From Gammaproteobacteria bacterium (GTDB taxonomy: Bacteria; Pseudomonadota; Gammaproteobacteria; Pseudomonadales; Azotimanducaceae), in contig NZEI01000023.1 of NCBI GenBank assembly GCA_002690405.1, positions 40,140 through 46,035 of the forward strand: a stretch of 5,896 bases of DNA, read 5' to 3'. The position numbers were made by a program, and so were the translations under genes. Positions 1 through 5,881 of the stretch are shown in pieces (position 1 is the first letter of the stretch; each line of letters opens with the position of its first letter). Under the pieces are notes generated by a model that saw nothing but the letters and a program-made list of their open reading frames with translations, was not told where the DNA came from and did not search any database.

Positions 1-99
1 CCAGCCTGCTCCAGTTTGGATATGTATCGTAATTTTGCCGAGCGGGGCGAGGTATTCGCTCAGGCGGTGCATCGTCTAAGCAGTGAATTAGAGGTCTAG
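1..99 (+). CDS. murD: UDP-N-acetylmuramoylalanine--D-glutamate ligase, C-terminal end (partial)
   Basis: Only the last 32 codons and a TAG stop (97-99) are in the window; the gene starts upstream. The visible peptide begins PACSSLDMYRNFAERGEVFA, which matches the conserved C-terminal end of MurD (E. coli has [20 protein letters not shown]). MurD is the cytoplasmic ATP-dependent ligase that adds D-glutamate to UDP-MurNAc-L-Ala. The visible piece belongs to the C-terminal ligase domain, so the catalytic P-loop cannot be checked here. It lies immediately before ftsW with 8 nt between the genes, which is the usual dcw order. Identification rests on this short but characteristic motif plus the position. 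Confidence 0.9.
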   Translation, partial: PACSSLDMYRNFAERGEVFAQAVHRLSSELEV

Positions 100-101
100 G
101 T
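91..101 (+). promoter_or_regulatory. Ribosome binding site region of ftsW
   Basis: The stretch GAGGTCTAGGT covers the end of murD and contains two purine-rich cores: GAGGT at 91-95 (12 nt before the GTG) and AGGT at 98-101 (6 nt before it). The second has the better spacing. It supports GTG 108 as the ftsW start. The site is only moderate, so coupling to murD translation is likely. Confidence 0.55.
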
Positions 102-107
102 AACGTC

Positions 108-1223
108 GTGATATTCGCCGCTGTACATAATCCATTCGTATCTAAAAGTTTTACCCAGCTATTGTTATGTTGGCTGGCCTTGCTCGCGTTCGGATTGATC
201 ATGGTGAGCTCGGCAGCAATCGCCCTAAATGGCAATTATGCAAATAAGCACTTGGTCTTCTTGGTGGTGGCCCTGTTGGCGTTTTTTGTGACCTTTATCG
301 TACCGCTCAGGGTTTGGAATAGTTTATATCTGGCAGGTTGGCTCGGTGCTCTGGCTTTTGCTGTGGTGGTGTTGCTGCCCGGTGTGGGGCATACCGTAAA
401 CGGCGCAACACGCTGGTTGCAGGTTGGCGGTTTTACGCTGCAGGCATCGGAAGTAGCTAAATTCGGTTTGATGATTTATCTGGCGGGCTATCTGCACCGT
501 TATGGTGAACAACTGAGTGTTGAGCCGGCGAAAATTTTTGTTCCACTGAGTATGATCGCAGTCGTCGGTGCCTTGCTGGTCGTTGAGCCTGATCTAGGGT
601 CGGCGGTGGTGATCGTTGCTGCTTCGGTGGCACTGCTGTTTATTGCGGGAGCCCAATTACGTTATTTCTTATTGTTGCTGGTTGTCGCTGGGGGATTACT
701 TGCGCTGCTGATTTGGATGGAACCCTATCGGATGCAACGGCTGCTGGCATTCATCGACCCGTGGGCAATGCCGTTTGACGGCGGTTATCAGCTCGTGCAG
801 GCGCTCATTGCCTTTGGACGTGGCGAAATATTTGGTCTGGGCCTAGGAGAGGGGATTCAAAAACTCTTCTACCTGCCTGAGGCCCACAACGATTTTATCT
901 TTGCGGTGATTGCAGAAGAGCTGGGTGTGGTTGGCGCGCTGACGGTGCTCGCCGTTTACAGCCTTTTCATTGTTCAGATCTTCGCAGTGGCGCGGGCACA
1001 GTTGAGCCGTGGCGAATTGTTCGCCGGGTATTGTTGTTATTTCGTAGGGTTAATCTTTGCGTTTCAGCTCTTGATCAACTTGGGGGTCAATACGGGGGCC
1101 TTGCCCACTAAGGGCCTTACCCTGCCATTCATCAGCTATGGCGGTAATAGTTTGATCATATCTTCCGCCATGATCGGCATGGTGCTTCGTTGCGCTTATC
1201 CACGGGAGGTGCGTCGTGGCTGA
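108..1223 (+). CDS. ftsW: Septal peptidoglycan glycosyltransferase FtsW (SEDS family)
   Basis: FtsW is the SEDS-family polymerase that links lipid II into septal glycan strands together with FtsI (PBP3). The 371-residue product is strongly hydrophobic, with about ten membrane segments (first about 16-37, last about 336-360) and a large extracytoplasmic loop near 204-263. Family landmarks are NGATRWLQVG (98-107), VEPDLGSA (159-166), YLPEAHNDFIF (255-265) and the C-terminal PTKGLTLPFISYGG (333-346). By alignment, Asp262 in HND is the residue essential for polymerisation in SEDS proteins. The GTG start is the earliest possible, because an in-frame TGA lies at 84-86 with no other usual start after it. 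The protein is shorter than E. coli FtsW (414), mainly because it lacks the N-terminal cytoplasmic extension. RodA is the alternative, but the dcw context favours FtsW. Confidence 0.95.
   Translation: MIFAAVHNPFVSKSFTQLLLCWLALLAFGLIMVSSAAIALNGNYANKHLVFLVVALLAFFVTFIVPLRVWNSLYLAGWLGALAFAVVVLLPGVGHTVNGATRWLQVGGFTLQASEVAKFGLMIYLAGYLHRYGEQLSVEPAKIFVPLSMIAVVGALLVVEPDLGSAVVIVAASVALLFIAGAQLRYFLLLLVVAGGLLALLIWMEPYRMQRLLAFIDPWAMPFDGGYQLVQALIAFGRGEIFGLGLGEGIQKLFYLPEAHNDFIFAVIAEELGVVGALTVLAVYSLFIVQIFAVARAQLSRGELFAGYCCYFVGLIFAFQLLINLGVNTGALPTKGLTLPFISYGGNSLIISSAMIGMVLRCAYPREVRRG
1204..1210 (+). promoter_or_regulatory. Ribosome binding site of murC, inside the ftsW 3' end
   Basis: GGGAGGT lies 5 nt before the GTG at 1216, inside the last codons of ftsW. 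It is a good Shine-Dalgarno match and decides the murC start in favour of GTG 1216 over the internal ATG at 1249, which has no comparable purine run before it. Confidence 0.75.
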
Positions 1224-2634
1224 AGCAGGGCTTTTTCGTATTCCAGAAATGGGCCGTATTCGCCGGATTCACTTTGTCGGCATTGGCGGTGCGGGCATGT
1301 GCGGTATTGCAGAGGTGATCCTTAATCAGGGCTATCAAGTTTCCGGGTCCGACATTGCCGAATCCACGGTAACACGGCGTTTGCAAAATAAGGGTGCGGA
1401 GATTTTTAACGGTCATGATGCGCTTTGGATCAAAGGTGCAGATGTTGTTGTCGTGTCTTCTGCGATTGATGAAAACAACCCAGAAGTGCAGGCCGCCCGA
1501 GCCGCGCTGATTCCGGTGGTGCCGCGAGCGGAAATGCTGGGTGAACTGATGCGTTATCGTCATGGAATCGCGGTGGCCGGCACCCACGGTAAGACCACTA
1601 CCACCAGCTTGATCACAGAAATTTTTCGTTGTGCTGGTTTGGCGCCGACCTTTGTGATTGGCGGTATGTTGAATAGCGCAGGCACCAATGCAGAACTGGG
1701 TCAGGGTCATTACTTAATCGCCGAAGCCGACGAAAGTGATGCGTCATTCTTACGGCTACAGCCGATGACTGCGGTGATTACGAATATTGACCAAGATCAT
1801 ATGGCGACCTATGGGCACAGTTTTACCGAACTGAAAAAGTCCTTTGTAGAGTTTGTTGCGCGCCTGCCGTTTTATGGCGCGGTGGCGATTTGTACAGACG
1901 ACTTAGAGGCCCGGGCCTTGATTCCAATGTTGACCCGGCGGGTTATCACTTACGGTACTGACGAGGCAGCAGATTATCGAGCGACCAATATCAACGTGGC
2001 AGGGGAGTCATGGAGTTTCGATGTCGACCGCGGAGTCGATAAACCAGCGTTGCAGGTGCGCTTAGGGATTCCTGGGCAACATAACGTAATGAACGCTTTG
2101 GCCGCGATCGCCATTGCCAGTGATGAGGGCATTGCAGATTCTGCGATTGTGCAGGGTTTGAGTGAATTTGCCGGCGTCGATCGGCGCTTTGAAATTACTG
2201 CGCCAGTTCATGTTGACGACGCGGTCGTGAGTCTTGTCGATGATTACGGTCACCATCCAACGGAAGTCGAAGCAGTGATTGCAACAGCTCGCCAAGTTTG
2301 GCCTGAGCGCCGGTTGGTGATGGTCTATCAACCCCATCGATATTCGCGCACGAAAGATCTGTTTGATGATTTCGTTCGCGTATTGTCGGCGGTCGATGTG
2401 CTGTTGTTGTTGGATGTTTATGCCGCTGGTGAAAAGCCCATTGATGGTGCAGACAGCCGTTCGCTGATCGCATCGATTAGACAGCGCGGCCAAATCAGCC
2501 CGGTGCATGCCAAAGACACGACCGAGGCGATGCAATTGCTGCCGAATATTTGCGAAACTGATGACGTGGTCTTAGTCCAGGGCGCTGGTAATGTCAGTGC
2601 ACTGTCGAAAACGCTGAGGGGGGTGAGTGTTTAA
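1216..2634 (+). CDS. murC: UDP-N-acetylmuramate--L-alanine ligase
   Basis: MurC is the cytoplasmic ATP-dependent ligase that adds L-alanine to UDP-MurNAc, the first step of stem-peptide assembly. The 472-residue protein has the three Mur-ligase domains: an N-terminal UDP-binding fold with GIGGAGMCGIAE (22-33), a central ATPase domain with the P-loop GTHGKTTTT (122-130), EADESDASF (170-178) and TNIDQDHM (189-196), and a C-terminal domain with DDYGHHPTEV (342-351), QPHRYSRT (372-379) and GADSRS (411-416). All the expected catalytic motifs are intact. It is slightly shorter than E. coli MurC (491), mostly at the C-terminus. The GTG start has a good Shine-Dalgarno, and no earlier start is possible after the in-frame TGA at 1171-1173. 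It overlaps ftsW by 8 nt and ftsQ by 8 nt. In most gammaproteobacteria murG would lie between ftsW and this gene. Confidence 0.97.
   Translation: MAEAGLFRIPEMGRIRRIHFVGIGGAGMCGIAEVILNQGYQVSGSDIAESTVTRRLQNKGAEIFNGHDALWIKGADVVVVSSAIDENNPEVQAARAALIPVVPRAEMLGELMRYRHGIAVAGTHGKTTTTSLITEIFRCAGLAPTFVIGGMLNSAGTNAELGQGHYLIAEADESDASFLRLQPMTAVITNIDQDHMATYGHSFTELKKSFVEFVARLPFYGAVAICTDDLEARALIPMLTRRVITYGTDEAADYRATNINVAGESWSFDVDRGVDKPALQVRLGIPGQHNVMNALAAIAIASDEGIADSAIVQGLSEFAGVDRRFEITAPVHVDDAVVSLVDDYGHHPTEVEAVIATARQVWPERRLVMVYQPHRYSRTKDLFDDFVRVLSAVDVLLLLDVYAAGEKPIDGADSRSLIASIRQRGQISPVHAKDTTEAMQLLPNICETDDVVLVQGAGNVSALSKTLRGVSV
2616..2622 (+). promoter_or_regulatory. Ribosome binding site of ftsQ, inside the murC 3' end
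   Basis: GAGGGGG precedes the GTG at 2627, with 7 nt between its GAGG core (2616-2619) and the start. The codon directly before that GTG in the ftsQ frame is TGA (2624-2626), so ftsQ cannot begin further upstream. Confidence 0.7.
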
Positions 2635-3397
2635 GCGTTTGGCAAAAACCCTGCTAACCCTGAGCGTTGTGGTCGCCGGCATCGCTGTATGGATAAAGTT
2701 TGATCGTCCGATTGATACGATTGTGATCGAAGGCGATTTGACGCCTGCCGAACAGGTGGCTATGCAGGTGCAAATTGGCGATCTCGATTTGCCGGGGATC
2801 TTGAGCTTAGATCTGCCAGGATTTGAGGCTCAACTGCAACAGATGGATTGGGCGCGTCGGGTCGATGTGCGCAGGCGCTGGCCGAACAAGTTGGTGATCT
2901 ATGTCTACAAAGAAAGCCCGGTAGCTCAGTGGGATGACCATACATTCTTGTCCGCGGATGGCGATATTCTGCAGCTGCCGGATCAATATGATCAGCTGCC
3001 GAAACTGTCTGCACAGTTAAGTTCGCCGCGGGAAAGCATGGAGATATTTAGGCTGTTACAACAATATGCGGCGCGCCAGAGCCTGACGATATTAGAATTG
3101 ACAGAAACCGCGCAAGGTGAATGGCAGGTAGGATTTGAGTCGGGCACGGTATTACATCTAGGCGCGGTGGAATTAGAGGCTCGCATGAATCGATTCTTGC
3201 GCGCGTATGTGGACATAATCCAACAACAGCAGCGACCAGTTGCTTATGTGGATGCTCGCTACCCCAGCGGCGTTGCAGTGCGCTACAGTGAAATTGATGT
3301 CGCTAAATTTGATGCGCTGGGGCCGATTCAGGCGCAGAATTGGGGACAAAATACTGGCATGAAACAGACCGATCGCAATTTAACTAACGGGCGCTAA
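2627..3397 (+). CDS. ftsQ: Cell division protein FtsQ
   Basis: FtsQ is a bitopic inner-membrane protein that recruits FtsB/FtsL and connects the early cytoplasmic and late periplasmic parts of the divisome. The 256-residue product has a single membrane segment at about 7-24, then a POTRA domain (about 28-96) and a periplasmic beta domain (about 100-222). The POTRA end WARRVDVRRRWPNKLVIYVY (75-94) followed by ESPVAQW (96-102) is a family hallmark, as is YVDARYPSGVAVRY (207-220), equivalent to YVDLRYDSGAAVGW of E. coli. The protein has only about six residues before the membrane segment, against roughly 24 in E. coli. The TGA immediately upstream of the GTG shows this is not a missed start. A hydrophilic tail (about 234-256) follows the beta domain. 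It overlaps murC by 8 nt and ends 2 nt before ftsA; a ddl gene would usually precede it. Confidence 0.93.
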   Translation: MFKRLAKTLLTLSVVVAGIAVWIKFDRPIDTIVIEGDLTPAEQVAMQVQIGDLDLPGILSLDLPGFEAQLQQMDWARRVDVRRRWPNKLVIYVYKESPVAQWDDHTFLSADGDILQLPDQYDQLPKLSAQLSSPRESMEIFRLLQQYAARQSLTILELTETAQGEWQVGFESGTVLHLGAVELEARMNRFLRAYVDIIQQQQRPVAYVDARYPSGVAVRYSEIDVAKFDALGPIQAQNWGQNTGMKQTDRNLTNGR

Positions 3398-3399
3398 GC

Positions 3400-4629
3400 A
3401 TGGCTTCGGACGTAGAACGACAAAAGATAGTGGCCTTGGATATTGGCACCAACAAAATAGCGACCATCGTCGCCGAGGTTGGTGATGCTGGTGAGCTAGA
3501 AATCATAGGTATTGGCACCCACCAGTCTCGTGGGTTGAAGAAAGGTGTTGTGGTCAATATCGAGTCCACAGTGCAGTCTATTCAACGCGCAGTAGAAGAA
3601 GCGGAGCTTATGGCCGGTTGCGCCATTGAATCGGTGTACGCCGGCATAGCGGGCAGCCACATTAAAAGCCTCAACTCCCATGGGATCGTCGCAATCAGAG
3701 ATCGTGAGGTATATAGCCAAGACGTAGAGCGCGTAATTGATGCCGCCCAAGCTATGGCGATTCCCGCTGATCAAAAGATACTGCACGTTTTGCCGCAAGA
3801 GTTTTTGATTGATGCTCAGGAAGGCGTCAAAGAGCCGTTAGGGATGTCTGGTGTGCGCTTAGAGGCTAAGGTGCATATGGTGACTTGTGCAGTAAACGCA
3901 GCGCAAAATATTGAAAAGTGCGTGGAGCGTTGTGGTCTGATAGTCAACGATGTGGTGTTAGAGCAGTTGGCCTCCAGCTATTCGGTGCTCAGTGCCGACG
4001 AACGCGATTTGGGGGTTTGCTTAGTTGATATTGGTGGGGGTACCACGGATATAGCAGTATTTACTGACGGCGCAATCCGGCATACTGCAGTGATTCCGAT
4101 AGCCGGAGATCAGGTCACTAATGACATAGCGATGGCGCTCAGAACGCCAACGCAAAATGCTGAAGACATCAAGATTCGTTATGCTTGTGCATTGACGCAG
4201 CTTGCCAGGGCAGATGAAGTGATTAAAGTTCCTGGTGTTGGCGACAAGCCTGATAGAGAATTGTCGCGTCAAACACTAGCCGAGGTGGTTGAGCCTCGCT
4301 ATGACGAGTTATTTAAGTTAGTCCAGGCAGAGCTGCGACGTAGCGGTTTTGAACACCTGGTCGCATCAGGCATCGTGCTCACTGGGGGCGGTGCTAAGAT
4401 GGAAGGTTTGATTGAGCTTGCGGAAGAAATTTTCCACATGCCGGTCAGTTTGGGGGCGCCACGAAATGTGGCGGGTTTGAAGGACATCGTAAGGAACCCG
4501 GTATTCGCTACAGGCGTAGGTCTGTTGCAGTACGGGTTGGACCAAGAGAAGGAAAAGCCGAGCAAACAAAGCGACCGTAAGAGTGGCACGTTGGCAAAGC
4601 TAAAAGGTTGGTTTAGTGAAAACTTCTAG
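3400..4629 (+). CDS. ftsA: Cell division protein FtsA (actin-like FtsZ membrane tether)
   Basis: FtsA is an actin-fold ATPase that binds the FtsZ C-terminal tail, attaches it to the inner membrane and helps recruit later division proteins. The 409-residue protein shows the phosphate-1 motif LDIGTNKIA (13-21), the phosphate-2 motif VDIGGGTTDIAV (209-220) and the adenosine motif VLTGGGAKMEG (326-336). The FtsA-specific 1C subdomain lies about 85-165 (containing PQEFLIDAQEG and VHMVTC). The C-terminus LAKLKGWFSENF (398-409) is the amphipathic membrane-targeting helix, preceded by a charged linker (about 381-397). ATG 3400 is the first start after an in-frame TAA (3385-3387). It begins 2 nt after the ftsQ stop and has no strong Shine-Dalgarno, so its translation probably depends on ftsQ. 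It lacks the short insertion seen in E. coli FtsA near 310-316. Confidence 0.97.
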   Translation: MASDVERQKIVALDIGTNKIATIVAEVGDAGELEIIGIGTHQSRGLKKGVVVNIESTVQSIQRAVEEAELMAGCAIESVYAGIAGSHIKSLNSHGIVAIRDREVYSQDVERVIDAAQAMAIPADQKILHVLPQEFLIDAQEGVKEPLGMSGVRLEAKVHMVTCAVNAAQNIEKCVERCGLIVNDVVLEQLASSYSVLSADERDLGVCLVDIGGGTTDIAVFTDGAIRHTAVIPIAGDQVTNDIAMALRTPTQNAEDIKIRYACALTQLARADEVIKVPGVGDKPDRELSRQTLAEVVEPRYDELFKLVQAELRRSGFEHLVASGIVLTGGGAKMEGLIELAEEIFHMPVSLGAPRNVAGLKDIVRNPVFATGVGLLQYGLDQEKEKPSKQSDRKSGTLAKLKGWFSENF

Positions 4630-4635
4630 CAGGAG
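4622..4635 (+). repeat. Left arm of a 14-nt inverted repeat flanking ftsZ
   Basis: ACTTCTAGCAGGAG covers the ftsA stop codon and most of the ftsZ Shine-Dalgarno. Its exact reverse complement lies at 5868-5881, beyond the ftsZ stop. I checked all 14 pairs by hand; pairing ends at 4621/5882 and 4636/5867. In an ftsZ transcript that includes the 3' region, the two arms could pair and mask the ribosome binding site. Confidence 0.6.
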
Positions 4636-4636
4636 A
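4631..4636 (+). promoter_or_regulatory. Strong ribosome binding site of ftsZ
   Basis: AGGAGA lies 5 nt before the ATG at 4642. It is the best-placed Shine-Dalgarno in the window and contrasts with the poor one before ftsA, consistent with the need for far more FtsZ than FtsA. Confidence 0.85.
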
Positions 4637-4641
4637 ATACG

Positions 4642-5793
4642 ATGTTTGAATTGGTGGATAGCGCACCCCAAAGTGCGGTAATCAAAGTTATAGGGGTCGG
4701 TGGCGGCGGCGGCAACGCGGTCGAACACATGGTCTCAAAGCAAGTCGATGGCGTAGATTTTATCGCCACGAATACCGATGCTCAGGCGCTTAAAGGTCTG
4801 GGTGCCCAGACGACAATGCAAATCGGCAGCAGTGTCACAAAAGGCCTCGGTGCTGGAGCTAATCCCGAAGTAGGTCGTGCGGCCGCGTTAGAAGATCGCG
4901 ATCGCATTGCCGAGTTGCTCAGTGGCTCGGATATGGTTTTTGTCACCGCAGGTATGGGCGGTGGTACAGGAACCGGTGCGGCTCCGGTAGTCGCCGAGGT
5001 GGCAAAGGAATTAGGCATCCTGACCGTTGCTGTAGTGACTAAGCCCTTCGATTTTGAAAAACGTAAGAATAATGCCGAGCAAGGCATCAAAGAACTTGCG
5101 GCTCATGTTGACTCCCTTATTACTATTCCGAACGAAAAACTCTTGGAAGTGCTTGGAGAGCAGACCAGTGTGCTAGACGCATTTGCGGCAGCGAACGATG
5201 TGTTGTTGGGCGCGGTACAAGGCATAGCGGATCTGATTATTCGTCCTGGCATGATTAACGTCGACTTTGCTGATGTGCGCACGGTGATGTCAGAGATGGG
5301 TATGGCGATGATGGGTACTGGTTCCGCGTCAGGGGAAAATCGCGCCCGGGATGCCGCAGAAGCTGCAATACGCTCGCCCTTGCTGGAAGATGTTGACCTT
5401 AATGGCGCTCGCGGGATTTTGGTTAACGTTACTGCTGGACTCGATCTTAATATTGGCGAGTTCACGGAAGTTGGACGCTGCGTAGAGGAATTCGCCTCAC
5501 CTGATGCGACGGTAGTTGTGGGAACGGTAATCGATCAGACCCTGCAGGACGAAATCAAGGTAACTGTAGTGGCAACTGGCCTGGGCAAGGCTATGAAGCC
5601 GAATGTTGTAGTGGACAATACTGCGATCGAGCCGGCAGCAGTTGCGGGTCAGATGGATTACGCAACACTAGATACTCCAGCCTATGAGAGACAAAAGCCA
5701 GCGGAGAAACCGGCCCAGAGCCTCGATGTTGGCCAAACCAAAGATATGGAATATTTGGATATTCCAGCATTTTTGCGGCGTCAGGCAGATTAA
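4642..5793 (+). CDS. ftsZ: Cell division GTPase FtsZ
   Basis: FtsZ is the tubulin-like GTPase that polymerises at mid-cell into the Z-ring and organises the divisome. The 383-residue protein carries IGVGGGGGNAV (17-27), the tubulin/FtsZ signature GGGTGTGAAPV (106-116) and the T7 catalytic loop NVDFADV (206-212), with Asp208 and Asp211 matching the GTP-hydrolysing Asp209 and Asp212 of E. coli. A variable linker (about 317-370) leads to the conserved tail YLDIPAFLRRQAD (371-383), which binds FtsA, ZipA and other partners. The start is fixed by a strong Shine-Dalgarno and an in-frame TAG at 4627-4629. One oddity: after FDFE (136-139) there are only five residues (KRKNN) before AEQG, whereas E. 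coli has seven (GKKRMAF). This removes two residues in the loop that holds the nucleotide-contacting Glu138/Arg142 of E. coli. Confidence 0.98.
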   Translation: MFELVDSAPQSAVIKVIGVGGGGGNAVEHMVSKQVDGVDFIATNTDAQALKGLGAQTTMQIGSSVTKGLGAGANPEVGRAAALEDRDRIAELLSGSDMVFVTAGMGGGTGTGAAPVVAEVAKELGILTVAVVTKPFDFEKRKNNAEQGIKELAAHVDSLITIPNEKLLEVLGEQTSVLDAFAAANDVLLGAVQGIADLIIRPGMINVDFADVRTVMSEMGMAMMGTGSASGENRARDAAEAAIRSPLLEDVDLNGARGILVNVTAGLDLNIGEFTEVGRCVEEFASPDATVVVGTVIDQTLQDEIKVTVVATGLGKAMKPNVVVDNTAIEPAAVAGQMDYATLDTPAYERQKPAEKPAQSLDVGQTKDMEYLDIPAFLRRQAD

Positions 5794-5798
5794 CTGGT

Positions 5799-5811
5799 AG
5801 GTCATTGACCT
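5799..5811. repeat. 13-nt perfect palindrome after ftsZ
   Basis: AGGTCATTGACCT has 6-nt arms (AGGTCA and TGACCT) around one central T, starting 5 nt after the ftsZ stop. It could be a dyad-symmetric protein-binding site overlapping the possible -35 element, or form a short RNA hairpin. It lacks a following T-run, so it is a poor intrinsic terminator candidate. Its function is unknown. Confidence 0.5.
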
Positions 5812-5834
5812 GGCGGTTGGATCTTTAATTTAAG
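5805..5834 (+). promoter_or_regulatory. Possible sigma70 promoter for the downstream gene
   Basis: TTGACC (5805-5810, five of six matches to TTGACA) is followed after 18 nt by TTTAAG (5829-5834, four of six matches to TATAAT) in an AT-rich patch. Transcription would begin near 5841 and read out of the window, where lpxC would be expected. lpxC having its own promoter after ftsZ is known in E. coli. The -10 is weak, so this is tentative. Confidence 0.35.
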
Positions 5835-5867
5835 GTTGCGCGTTCCGAGTCAGCGACCGATCCTCAC

Positions 5868-5881
5868 CTCCTGCTAGAAGT
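5868..5881 (+). repeat. Right arm of the 14-nt inverted repeat flanking ftsZ
   Basis: CTCCTGCTAGAAGT is the exact reverse complement of 4622-4635. Together with the bases just upstream it forms TCACCTCCT (5864-5872), identical to the core of the 16S rRNA 3' tail that recognises Shine-Dalgarno sites. It may act as an RNA element pairing with the ftsZ ribosome binding site; this is inferred only from complementarity. Confidence 0.55.

Noticed and set aside
1138..1150. FtsW signature reads GGNS in place of the more frequent GGSS
   Set aside because: Asn is tolerated at this position in the SEDS family signature, so it is not a meaningful deviation.
1156..1710. Minus-strand open frame of 184 codons opposite the start of murC
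   Set aside because: It lies opposite a strongly conserved MurC and the end of ftsW. Its translation resembles no family I know and it has no supporting context, so it is a shadow of the coding strand.
2062..2535. Minus-strand open frame of 157 codons opposite the C-terminal half of murC
   Set aside because: It is fully antisense to the conserved MurC ligase domain, with low-complexity, unconvincing translation and no sign of its own control signals.
2972..3001. 9-nt direct repeat CAGCTGCCG within ftsQ
   Set aside because: It encodes a repeated QLP in a normal part of FtsQ and is short enough to be chance.
3098..3103. Perfect TTGACA hexamer inside ftsQ, considered as a -35 for ftsA/ftsZ
   Set aside because: No acceptable -10 element lies 16-18 nt downstream; the sequence there is around AATGGCAG. 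Internal promoters are known in E. coli ftsQ and ftsA but I cannot support one here.
5103..5465. Minus-strand open frame of 120 codons opposite ftsZ
   Set aside because: It is rich in Ser, Ala and Pro as expected for an antisense shadow and lies opposite the most conserved part of ftsZ.
5799..5833. Intrinsic terminator after ftsZ
   Set aside because: The palindrome gives a short stem and is not followed by a T-run; the AT-rich patch is about ten bases too far downstream and mixed in sequence.
5867..5872. Minus-strand AGGAGG as the ribosome binding site of a convergent gene
   Set aside because: The only start close behind it, GTG, meets a stop after five codons, and no usable start follows at a suitable distance, so no minus-strand gene is supported.
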